64,000 nt of DNA from Perilla frutescens (Eukaryota > Streptophyta > Magnoliopsida > Lamiales > Lamiaceae). Shown one piece after another: positions 11,731 to 24,048 of the stretch (positions are counted from its first letter, which is position 1; the number at the start of each line of letters is the position of its first letter). The DNA lies in contig BRKX01000014.1 in NCBI GenBank assembly GCA_026008535.1, positions 55,477,006-55,541,005 on the forward strand, given 5' to 3'. The translations under genes were made by a program, and so were the position numbers. The notes below the pieces were generated by a model. The model had not been told where the DNA came from. It saw only the letters and a list, made by a program, of their open reading frames with translations, and ran no database searches.

Positions 11731-13547
11731 GATTGATTCATAATGGACTCTAGTGTTCAAAAATGCTAGACTCAATGAAAAACCCGACGTTCACCACGAT
11801 CCCTACATAAGAGGCGATGGTTTTGGAAATCAACTTGATAATCACCTAGTGGCCGACTCCAATAGGGTTTCTACCGGTTCGACTTTTGGTAGGGTAGATA
11901 TTTGAGTTAGGAATCCAACGCAACAAGAATCACGGGTAAAGCTTACTTCTGGAGAGAGTTATAGCCGTTTTACTGACGGCTGCCAGAAAACGGGGCCAAA
12001 TCTGGCCACCGGCCAAAGGGGTACGTACCCCTTTGGGCATGTTAAAAAATTTGATTTTTTCAAAAGTGGACGGATTAGGCATATATGATCATATGGATTG
12101 ATTCATAATGGACTCTAGTGTTCAAAAATGCTAGACTCAATGAAAAACCCGACGTTCACCACGATCCCTATATAAGAGGCGATGATTTTAGAAATCAACT
12201 TGATAATCACCTAGAGACCGACTCCAATAGGGTTTCTACTGGTTCGAATTTTGGTAGGGTAGATATTTGAGTTAGGAATCTAACGCAACAAGAATCACGG
12301 GAAAATCTTACTTCTGGAGAGAGTTATAGCCGTTTTACTGACGGTTGCCAGAAAACAGGGCCAAATCTGGCCACCGGCCAAAGGGGTACCCCTTTGGGCG
12401 GGCTCAAAAATTTGATTTTTTCAAAAGTGGACAGATTAGGCACATATGATCATATGGATTGATTCATAATGGACTCTAGTGTTCAAAAATGCTAGACTCA
12501 ATGAAAAACCCGACGTTCACCACGATCCCTACATAAGAGGCGATGGTTTTGGAAATCAACTTGATAATCACCTAGAGGCCGACTCCAATAGGGTTTCTAC
12601 CGGTTCGACTTTTGGTAGGGTAGATATTTGAGTTAGGAATCCAACGCAACAAGAATCACGGGTAAAGCTTACTTCTGGAGAGAGTTATAGCCGTTTTACT
12701 GACGGCTGCCAGAAAACGGGGCCAAATCTGGCCACCGGCCAAAGGGGTACGTACCCCTTTGGGCGGGTTAAAAAATTTGATTTTTTCAAAAGTGGACGGA
12801 TTAGGCATATATGATCATATGGATTGATTCATAATGGACTCTAGTGTTCAAAAATGCTAGACTCAATGAAATACCCGACGTTCACCACGATCCCTATATA
12901 AGAGGCGATGATTTTAGAAATCAACTTGATAATCACCTAGAGACCGACTCCAATAGGGTTTCTACTGGTTCGAATTTTGGTAGGGTAGATATTTGAGTTA
13001 GGAATCTAACGCAACAAGAATCACGGGAAAATCTTACTTCTGGAGAGAGTTATAGCCGTTTTACTGACGGTTGCCAGAAAACAGGGCCAAATCTGGCCAC
13101 CGGCCAAAGGGGTACCCCTTTGGGCGGGCTCAAAAATTTGATTTTTTCTAAAGTGGACAGATTAGGCACATATGATCATATGGATTGATTCATAATGGAC
13201 TCTAGTGTTCAAAAATGCTAGACTCAATGAAAAACCCGACGTTCACCACGATCCCTACATAAGAGGTGATGGTTTTGGAAATCAACTTGATAATCACCTA
13301 GAGGCCGACTCCAATAGGGTTTCTACCGGTTCGACTTTTGGTAGGGTAGATATTTGAGTTAGAAATCCAACGCAACAAGAATCACGGGTAAAGCTTACTT
13401 CTGGAGAGAGTTATAGCCGTTTTACTGACGGCTGCCAGAAAACGGGGCCAAATCTGGCCACCGGCCAAAGGGGTACGTACCCCTTTGGGCGGGTTAAAAA
13501 ATTTGATTTTTTCAAAAGTGGACAGATTAGGCATATATGATCATATG

Positions 13548-16500
13548 GATTGATTCATAATGGACTCTAGTGTTCAAAAATGCTAGACTCAATGAAAAAC
13601 CCGACGTTCACCCCGATTCCTACATAAGAGTTGACGGTTTTGGAAATCAACTTGATAATCACCTAGAGGCCGACTCAAATAGGGTTTCTACCGGTTCGAC
13701 TTTTGGTAGGGTAGATATTTGAGTTAGGAATCCAACGCAACAAGAATCACGGGAAAATCTTACTTCTGGAGAGAGTTATAGCCGTTTTACTGACGGCTGC
13801 CAGAAAACGGGGCCAAATCTGGCCACCGGCCAAAGGGGTACCTCTTTGGGCGGGCTCAAAAATTTGATTTTTTCAAAAGTGGTTGGATTAGGCACATATG
13901 ATCATATGGATTGATTCATAATGGACTCTAGTGTTCAAAAATGCTAGACTCAATGAAAAACCCGACGTTCACCCCGATTCCTACATAAGAGGTGACGGTT
14001 TTGGAAATCAACTTGATAATCACCTAGAGGCCGACTCAAATAGGGTTTCTACCGGTTCGACTTTTGGTAGTGTAGATATTTGAGTTAGGAATCCAACGCA
14101 ACAAGAATCACGGGAAAATCTTACTTCTGGAGAGAGTTATAGCCGTTTTACTGACGGCTGCCAGAAAACGGGGCCAAATCTGGCCACCGGCCAAAGGGGT
14201 ACCTCTTTGGGCGGGCTCAAAAATTTGATTTTTTCAAAAGTGGACGGATTAGGCACATATGATCATATGGATTGATTCATAATGGACTCTAGTGTTCAAA
14301 AATGCTAGACTCAATGAAAAACCCGACGTTCACCACGATCCCTACATAAGAGGCGATGGTTTTGGAAATCAACTTGATAATCACCTAGTGGCCGACTCCA
14401 ATAGGGTTTCTACCAGTTCGACTTTTGGTAGTGTAGATATTTGAGTTAGGAATCCAACGCAACAAGAATCACGGGTAAAGCTTACTTCTGGAGATAGTTA
14501 TAGCCGTTTTACTGACGGCTGCCAGAAAACGGGGCCAAATCTGGCCACCGGCCAAAGGGGTACGTACCCCTTTGGGCGGGTTAAAAAATTTGATTTTTTC
14601 AAAAGTGGACGGATTAGGCATATATGATCATATGGATTGATTCATAATGGACTCTAGTGTTCAAAAATGCTAGACTCAATGAAAAACCCGACGTTCACCC
14701 CGATTCCTACATAAGAGGTGACGGTTTTGGAAATCAACTTGATAATCACCTAGAGGCCGACTCAAATAGGGTTTCTACCGGTTCGACTTTTGGTAGGGTA
14801 GATATTTGAGTTAGGAATCCAACGCAACATGAATCACGGGAAAATCTTACTTCTGGAGAGAGTTATAGCCGTTTTACTGACGGCTGCCAGAAAACGGGGC
14901 CAAATCTGGCCACCGGCCAAAGGGGTACCCCTTTGGGCGGGCTCAAAAATTTGATTTTTTCAAAAGTGGACGAATTAGGCACATATGATCATATGGATTG
15001 ATTCATAATGGACTCTAGTGTTCAAAAATGCTAGACTCAATGAAAAACCCGACGTTCACCACGATCCCTACATAAGAGGCGATGGTTTTGGAAATCAACT
15101 TGATAATCACCTAGAGGCCGACTCCAATAGGGTTTCTACCGGTTCGACTTTTGGTAGGGTAGATATTTGAGTTAGGAATCCAACGCAACAAGAATCACGG
15201 GAAAATCTTACTTCTGGAGAGAGTTATAGCCGTTTTACTGACGGCTGCCAGAAAACGGGGCCAAATCTGACCACCGGCCAAAGGGGTACCTCTTTGGGCG
15301 GGCTCAAAAATTTGATTTTTTCAAAAGTGGTTGGATTAGGCACATATGATCATATGGATTGATTCATAATGGACTCTAGTGTTCAAAAATGCTAGACTCA
15401 ATGAAAAACCCGACGTTCACCACGATCCCTACATAAGAGGCGATGGTTTTGGAAATCAACTTGATAATCACCTAGAGGCCGACTCCAATAGGGTTTCTAC
15501 CGGTTCGACTTTTGGTAGGGTAGATATTTGAGTTAGAAATCCAACGCAACAAGAATCACGGGTAAAGCTTACTTCTGGAGAGAGTTATAGCCGTTTTACT
15601 GACGGCTGCCAGAAAACGGGGCCAAATCTGGCCACCGGCCAAAGGGGTACGTACCCCTTTGGGCGGGTTAAAAAATTTGATTTTTTCAAAAGTGGACAGA
15701 TTAGGCATATATGATCATATGGATTGATTCATAATGGACTCTAGTGTTCAAAAATGCTAGACTCAATGAAAAACCCGACGTTCACCCCGATTCCTACATA
15801 AGAGTTGACGGTTTTGGAAATCAACTTGATAATCACCTAGAGGCCGACTCAAATAGGGTTTCTACCGGTTCGACTTTTGGTAGGGTAGATATTTGAGTTA
15901 GGAATCCAACGCAACAAGAATCACGGGAAAATCTTACTTCTGGAGAGAGTTATAGCCGTTTTACTGACGGCTGCCAGAAAACGGGGCCAAATCTGGCCAC
16001 CGGCCAAAGGGGTACCTCTTTGGGCGGGCTCAAAAATTTGATTTTTTCAAAAGTGGTTGGATTAGGCACATATGATCATATGGATTGATTCATAATGGAC
16101 TCTAGTGTTCAAAAATGCTAGACTCAATGAAAAACCCGACGTTCACCCCGATTCCTACATAAGAGGTGACGGTTTTGGAAATCAACTTGATAATCACCTA
16201 GAGGCCGACTCAAATAGGGTTTCTACCGGTTCGACTTTTGGTAGGGTAGATATTTGAGTTAGGAATCCAACGCAACAAGAATCACGGGAAAATCTTACTT
16301 CTGGAGAGAGTTATAGCCGTTTTACTGACGGCTGCCAGAAAACGGGGCCAAATCTGGCCACCGGCCAAAGGGGTACCTCTTTGGGCGGGCTCAAAAATTT
16401 GATTTTTTCAAAAGTGGACGGATTAGGCACATATGATCATATGGATTGATTCATAATGGACTCTAGTGTTCAAAAATGCTAGACTCAATGAAAAACCCGA

Positions 16501-17530
16501 CGTTCACCACGATCCCTACATAAGAGGCGATGGTTTTGGAAATCAACTTGATAATCACCTAGTGGCCGACTCCAATAGGGTTTCTACCAGTTCGACTTTT
16601 GGTAGTGTAGATATTTGAGTTAGGAATCCAACGCAACAAGAATCACGGGTAAAGCTTACTTCTGGAGATAGTTATAGCCGTTTTACTGACGGCTGCCAGA
16701 AAACGGGGCCAAATCTGGCCACCGGCCAAAGGGGTACGTACCCCTTTGGGCGGGTTAAAAAATTTGATTTTTTCAAAAGTGGACGGATTAGGCATATATG
16801 ATCATATGGATTGATTCATAATGGACTCTAGTGTTCAAAAATGCTAGACTCAATGAAAAACCCGACGTTCACCCCGATTCCTACATAAGAGGTGACGGTT
16901 TTGGAAATCAACTTGATAATCACCTAGAGGCCGACTCAAATAGGGTTTCTACCGGTTCGACTTTTGGTAGGGTAGATATTTGAGTTAGGAATCCAACGCA
17001 ACATGAATCACGGGAAAATCTTACTTCTGGAGAGAGTTATAGCCGTTTTACTGACGGCTGCCAGAAAACGGGGCCAAATCTGGCCACCGGCCAAAGGGGT
17101 ACCCCTTTGGGCGGGCTCAAAAATTTGATTTTTTCAAAAGTGGACGAATTAGGCACATATGATCATATGGATTGATTCATAATGGACTCTAGTGTTCAAA
17201 AATGCTAGACTCAATGAAAAACCCGACGTTCACCACGATCCCTACATAAGAGGCGATGGTTTTGGAAATCAACTTGATAATCACCTAGAGGCCGACTCCA
17301 ATAGGGTTTCTACCGGTTCGACTTTTGGTAGGGTAGATATTTGAGTTAGGAATCCAACGCAACAAGAATCACGGGAAAATCTTACTTCTGGAGAGAGTTA
17401 TAGCCGTTTTACTGACGGCTGCCAGAAAACGGGGCCAAATCTGACCACCGGCCAAAGGGGTACCTCTTTGGGCGGGCTCAAAAATTTGATTTTTTCAAAA
17501 GTGGTTGGATTAGGCACATATGATCATATG
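13548..17530 (+). repeat. Six-monomer HOR (2174 bp), two copies, second incomplete
   Basis: The unit at 13548-15721 recurs from 15722. The offset is 2174 bp, or four 361-bp plus two 365-bp monomers. Shared private changes include TACCAGTTC at 14411 and 16585, AGATAGTTATAG in the same monomers, CAACATGAATC in the next monomer, and CTGACCACCGG (15261 and 17435). The second copy matches for five monomers and then joins a P4-type unit at 17531 where a P2-type unit would be expected. Confidence 0.9.
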
Positions 17531-18978
17531 GATTGATTCATAATGGACTCTAGTGTTCAAAAATGCTAGACTCAATGAAAAACCCGACGTTCACCACGAT
17601 CCCTACATAAGAGGCGATGGTTTTGGAAATCAACTTGATAATCACCTAGAGGCCGACTCCAATAGGGTTTCTACCGGTTCGAATTTTGGTACGGTAGATA
17701 TTTGAGTTAGGAATCCAACGCAACAAGAATCACGGGAAAATCTTACTTCTGGAGAGAGTTATAGCCGTTTTACTGACGGCTGCCAGAAAACGGGGCCAAA
17801 TCTGGCCACCGGCCAAAGGGGTACCTCTTTGGGCGGGCTCAAAAATTTGATTTTTTCAAAAGTGGACGGATTAGGCACATATGATCATATGGATTGATTC
17901 ATAATGGACTCTAGTGTTCAAAAATGCTAGACTCAATGAAAAACCCGACGTTCACCACGATCCCTACATAAGAGGCGATGGTTTTGGAAATCAACTTGAT
18001 AATCACCTAGTGGCCGACTCCAATAGGGTTTCTACCGGTTCGACTTTTGGTAGGGTAGATATTTGAGTTAGGAATCCAACGCAACAAGAATCACGGGTAA
18101 AGCTTACTTCTGGAGAGAGTTATAGCCGTTTTACTGACGGCTGCCAGAAAACGGGGCCAAATCTGGCCACCGGCCAAAGGGGTACGTACCCCTTTGGGCG
18201 GGTTAAAAAATTTGATTTTTTCAAAAGTGGACGGATTAGGCATATATGATCATATGGATTGATTCATAATGGACTCTAGTGTTCAAAAATGCTAGACTCA
18301 ATTAAAAACCCGACGTTCACCCCGATTCCTACATAAGAGGTGACGGTTTTGGAAATCAACTTGATAATCACCTAGAGGCCGACTCAAATAGGGTTTCTAC
18401 CGGTTCGACTTTTCGTAGGGTAGATATTTGAGTTAGGAATCCAACGCAACATGAATCACGGGAAAATCTTACTTCTGGAGAGAGTTATAGCCGTTTTACT
18501 GACGGCTGCCAGAAAACGGGGCCAAATCTGGCCACCGGCCAAAGGGGTACCCCTTTGGGCGGGCTCAAAAATTTGATTTTTTCAAAAGTGGACGAATTAG
18601 GCACATATGATCATATGGATTGATTCATAATGGACTCTAATGTTCAAAAATGCTAGACTCAATGAAAAACCCGACGTTCACCACGATCCCTACATAAGAG
18701 GCGATGGTTTTGGAAATCAACTTGATAATCACCTAGAGGCCGACTCCAATAGGGTTTCTACCGGTTCGACTTTTGGTAGGGTGGATATTTGAGTTAGGAA
18801 TGCAACGCAACAAGAATCACGGGTAAAGCTTACTTCTGGAGAGAGTTATAGCCGTTTTACTGACGGCTGCCAGAAAACGGGGCCAAATCTGGCCACCGGC
18901 CAAAGGGGTACGTCTTTGGGCGGGCTCAGAAATTTGATTTTTTCAAAAGTGGTTGGATTAGGCACATATGATCATATG
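17531..18978 (+). repeat. Transitional satellite monomers
   Basis: Four monomers join the 6-mer and 8-mer blocks: a P4-type unit, a P5-type unit with the GTAC duplication, a CAACATGAATC unit, and a unit with AATGTTCAAA, GAATGCAACG and GTACGTCTTT. The last one has a partial GTACGT but no full duplication, and it looks like a mosaic of two types. Confidence 0.75.
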
Positions 18979-21900
18979 GATTGATTCATAATGGACTCTA
19001 GTGTTCAAAAATGCTAGACTCAATGAAAAACCCGACGTTCACCACGATCCCTACATAAGAGGCGATGGTTTTGGAAATCAACTTGATAATCACCTAGAGG
19101 GCGACTTCAATAGGGTTTCTACCGGTTCGAATTTTGGTAGGGTAGATATTTGAGTTAGAAATCCAACGCAACAAGAATCACGGGAAAATCTTACTTCTGG
19201 AGAGAGTTATAGCCGTTTTACTGACGGCTGCCAGAAAACGGGGTCAAATCTGGCCACCGGCCAAAGGGGTACCCCTTTGGGCGGGCTCAAAAATTTGATT
19301 TTTTCAAAAGTAGACGGATTAGGCACATATGATCATATGGATTGATTCATAATGGACTCTAGTGTTCAAAAATGCTAGACTCAATGAAAAACCCGACGTT
19401 CACCACGATCCCTACATAAGAGGCGATGGTTTTGGAAATCAACTTAATAATCACCTAGAGGCCGACTCCAATAGGGTTTCTACCGGTTCGACTTTTGGTA
19501 GGGTGGATATTTGAGTTAGGAATCCAACGCAACAAGAATCACGGGTAAAGCTTACTTCTGGAGAGAGTTATAGCCGTTTTACTGACGGCTGCCAGAAAAC
19601 GGGGCCAAATCTGGCCACCGGCCAAAGGGGTACGTACCCCTTTGGGCGGGTTAAAAAATTTGATTTTTTCAAAAGTGGACGGATTAGGCATATATGATCA
19701 TATGGATTGATTCATAATGGACTCTAGTGTTCAAAAATGCTAGACTCAATGAAAAACCCGACGTTCACCCCGATTCCTACATAAGAGGTGACGGTTTTAG
19801 AAATCAACTTGATAATCACCTAGAGGCCGACTCAAATAGGGTTTCTACCGGTTCGACTTTTGGTAGGGTAGATATTTGAGTTAGGAATCCAACGCAACAA
19901 GAATTATGGGTAAAGCTTACTTCTCGAGAGAGTTATAGTCGTTTTACTGACGGCTGCCAGAAAACGGGGCCAAATCTGGCCACCGGCCAAAGGGGTACCC
20001 CTTTGGGCGGGCTCAAAAATTTGATTTTTTTAAAAGTGGACGGATTAGGCATATATGATCATATGGATTGATTCATAATGGACTCTAGTGTTCAAAAATG
20101 CTAGACTCAATGAAAAACCCGACGTTCACCACGATCCCTACATAAGAGGCGATGGTTTTGGAAATCAACTTGATAATCACCTAGAGGCCGACTCCAATAG
20201 GGTTTCTACCGGTTCGACTTTTGGTAGGGTAGATATTTGACTTAGGAATCCAACGCAACAAGAATCACGGGTAAAGCTTACTTCTGGAGAGAGTTATAGC
20301 CGTTTTACTGACGGCTGCCAGAAAACGGGGCAAAATCTGGCCACCGGCCAAATGGGTACCCCTTTGGGCGGGCTCAAAAATTTGATTTTTTCAAAAGTGG
20401 ACGGATTAGGCATATATGATCATATGGATTGATTCATAATGGACTCTAGTGTTCAAAAATGCTAGACTCAATGAAAAACCCGACGTTCACCACGATCCCT
20501 ACATAAGAGGCGATGGTTTTAGAAATCAACTTGATAATCACCTAGAGACCGACTCCAATAGGGTTTCTACTGGTTCGAATTTTGGTACGGTAGATATTTG
20601 AGTTAGGAATCTAACGCAACAAGAATCACGGGAAAATCTTACTTCTTGAGAGAGTTATAGCCGTTTTACTGACGGTTGCCAGAAAACAGGGCCAAATCTG
20701 GCCACCGGCCAAAGGGGTACCCCTTTGGGCGGGCTCAAAAATTTGATTTTTTCAAAAGTGGACGGATTAGGCACATATGATCATATGGATTGATTCATAA
20801 TGGACTCTAGTGTTCGAAAATGCTAGACTCAATGAAAAACCCGACGTTCACCACGATCCCTACATAAGAGGCGATGGTTTTGGAAATCAACTTGATAATC
20901 ACCTAGAGGCCGACTCCAATAGGGTTTCTACCGGTTCGACTTTTGGTAGGGTAGATATTTGAGTTAGAAATCCAACGCAACAAGAATCACGGGTAAAGCT
21001 TACTTCTGGAGAGAGTTATAGCCGTTTTACTGACGGCTGCCAGAAAACGGGGCCAAATCTGGCCACCGGCCAAAGGGGTACGTACCCCTTTGGGCGGGTT
21101 AAAAAATTTGATTTTTTCAAAAGTGGACAGATTAGGCATATATGATCATATGGATTGATTCATAATGGACTCTAGTGTTCAAAAATGCTAGACTCAATGA
21201 AAAACCCGACGTTCACCACGATCCCTACATAAGAGGCGATGGTTTTGGAAATCAACTTGATAATCACCTAGAGGCCGACTCCAATAGGGTTTCTACCGGT
21301 TCGACTTTTGGTAGGGTGGATATTTGAGTTAGGAATCCAACGCAACAAGAATCACGGGTAAAGCTTACTTCTGGAGAGAGTTATAGCCGTTTTACTGACG
21401 GCTGCCAGAAAACGGGGCAAAATCTGGCCACCGGCCAAATGGGTACCCCTTTGGGCGGGTTAAAAAATTTGATTTTTTCAAAAGTGGACGGATTAGGCAT
21501 ATATGATCATATGGATTGATTCATAATGGACTCTAGTGTTCAAAAATGCTAGACTCAATGAAAAACCCGACGTTCACCACGATCCCTACATAAGAGGTGA
21601 CGGTTTTGGAAATCAACTTGATAATCACCTAGAGGCCGACTCAAATAGGGTTTCTACCGGTTCGACTTTTGGTAGGGTAGATATTTGAGTTAGGAATCCA
21701 ACGCAACATGAATCACGGGAAAATCTTACTTCTGGAGAGAGTTATAGCCGTTTTACTGACGGCTGCCAGAAAACGGGGCCAAATCTGGCCACCGGCCAAA
21801 GGGGTACCCCTTTGGGCGGGCTCAAAAATTTGATTTTTTCAAAAGTGGACGAATTAGGCACATATGATCATATGGATTGATTCATAATGGACTCTAGTGT

Positions 21901-24048
21901 TCAAAAATGCTAGACTCAATGAAAAACCCGACGTTCACCACGATCGCTACATAAGAGGCGATGGTTTTGGAAATCAACTTGATAATCACCTAGAGGGCGA
22001 CTTCAATAGGGTTTCTACCGGTTCGAATTTTGGTAGGGTAGATATTTGAGTTAGAAATCCAACGCAACAAGAATCACGGGAAAATCTTACTTCTGGAGAG
22101 AGTTATAGCCGTTTTACTGACGGCTGCCAGAAAACGGGGCCAAATCTGGCCACCGGCCAAAGGGGTACCCCTTTGGGCGGGCTCAAAAATTTGATTTTTT
22201 CAAAAGTAGACGGATTAGGCACATATGATCATATGGATTGATTCATAATGGACTCTAGTGTTCAAAAATGCTAGACTCAATGAAAAACCCGACGTTCACC
22301 ACGATCCCTACATAAGAGGCGATGGTTTTGGAAATCAACTTGATAATCACCTAGAGGCCGACTCCAATAGGGTTTCTACCGGTTCGACTTTTGGTAGGGT
22401 GAATATTTGAGTTAGGAATCCAACGCAACAAGAATCACGGGTAAAGCTTACTTCTGGAGAGAGTTATAGCCGTTTTACTGACGGCTGCCAGAAAACGGGG
22501 CCAAATCTGGCCACCGGCCAAAGGGGTACGTACCCCTTTGGGCGGGTTAAAAAATTTGATTTTTTCAAAAGTGGACGGATTAGGCATATATGATCATATG
22601 GATTGATTCATAATGGACTCTAGTGTTCAAAAATGCTAGACTCAATGAAAAACCCGACGTTCACCCCGATTCCTACATAAGAGGTGACGGTTTTAGAAAT
22701 CAACTTGATAATCACCTAGAGGCCGACTCAAATAGGGTTTCTACCGGTTCGAATTTTGGTAGGGTAGATATTTGAGTTAGGAATCCAACGCAACAAGAAT
22801 TATGGGTAAAGCTTACTTCTCGAGAGAGTTATAGTCGTTTTACTGACGGCTGCCAGAAAACGGGGCCAAATCTGGCCACCGGCCAAAGGGGTACCCCTTT
22901 GGGCGGGCTCAAAAATTTGATTTTTTTAAAAGTGGACGGATTAGGCATATATGATCATATGGATTGATTCATAATGGACTCTAGTGTTCAAAAATGCTAG
23001 ACTCAATGAAAAACCCGACGTTCACCACGATCCCTACATAAGAGGCGATGGTTTTGGAAATCAACTTGATAATCACCTAGAGGCCGACTCCAATAGGGTT
23101 TCTACCGGTTCGACTTTTGGTAGGGTAGATATTTGACTTAGGAATCCAACGCAACAAGAATCACGGGTAAAGCTTACTTCTGGAGAGAGTTATAGCCATT
23201 TTACTGACGGCTGCCAGAAAACGGGGCAAAATCTGGCCACCGGCCAAATGGGTACCCCTTTGGGCGGGCTCAAAAATTTGATTTTTTCAAAAGTGGACGG
23301 ATTAGGCATATATGATCATATGGATTGATTCATAATGGACTCTAGTGTTCAAAAATGCTAGACTCAATGAAAAACCCGACGTTCACCACGATCCCTACAT
23401 AAGAGGCGATGGTTTTAGAAATCAACTTGATAATCACCTAGAGACCGACTCCAATAGGGTTTCTACTGGTACGAATTTTGGTACGGTAGATATTTGAGTT
23501 AGGAATCTAACGCAACAAGAATCACGGGAAAATCTTACTTCTGGAGAGAGTTATAGCCGTTTTACTGACGGTTGCCAGAAAACAGGGCCAAATCTGGCCA
23601 CCGGCCAAAGGGGTACCCCTTTGGGCGGGCTCAAAAATTTAATTTTTTCAAAAGTGGACGGATTAGGCACATATGATCATATGGATTGATTCATAATGGA
23701 CTCTAGTGTTCAAAAATGCTAGACTCAATGAAAAACCCGACGTTCACCACGATCCCTACATAAGAGGCGATGGTTTTGGAAATCAACTTGATAATCACCT
23801 AGAGGCCGACTCCAATAGGGTTTCTACCGGTTCGACTTTTGGTAGGGTAGATATTTGAGTTAGAAATCCAACGCAACAAGAATCACGGGTAAAGCTTACT
23901 TCTGGAGAGAGTTATAGCCGTTTTACTGACGGCTGCCAGAAAACGGGGCCAAATCTGGCCACCGGCCAAAGGGGTACGTACCCCTTTGGGCGGGTTAAAA
24001 AATTTGATTTTTTCAAAAGTGGACAGATTAGGCATATATGATCATATG
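18979..24048 (+). repeat. Eight-monomer HOR (2896 bp), two copies, second incomplete
   Basis: The eight monomers at 18979-21874 recur from 21875. Shared private markers at an offset of 2896 bp include GAGGGCGACTTC (19097 and 21993) and TAGTCGTTTT (19936 and 22832). The second copy is colinear for six monomers (21875-24048), after which a P3-type unit begins the next HOR. The unit at 21153 in copy 1 is a hybrid, with a single GTAC but a GGGTTAAAAAA arm. Confidence 0.9.

Larger units (their letters stand above)
5566..13547 (+). repeat. Five-type HOR (P1-P5, 1813 bp) with missing units
   Basis: Five monomer types recur in fixed order. P1 has TTTTAGAAAT, AGAGACC and AACAGGG. P2 has the GTAC duplication and usually GTTAGAAATCC. 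P3 has AGAGTTGACGG, GAAAATCTT, GTACCTCTTT and usually GTGGTTGG. P4 has GGTACGGTAG and GTACCTCTTT. P5 has CCTAGTGGCC and the GTAC duplication. Starts are P1 5566, P2 5927, P3 6292, P4 6653, P5 7014; P1 7379, P2 7740, P3 8105, P5 8466; P2 8831, P3 9196, P4 9557, P5 9918; P1 10283, P2 10644, P3 11009, P4 11370, P5 11731; P1 12096, P2 12457; P1 12822, P2 13183. A complete cycle is 1813 bp (10283 to 12096). Some cycles lack P4, P1 or P3-P5. Confidence 0.9.

Noticed and set aside
11392..11736. 114-codon open frame as a protein-coding gene
   Set aside because: It begins with GTG, lies wholly inside one satellite monomer, exists only because one TGA is mutated, and is closed in almost every other monomer. 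No recognisable domain.
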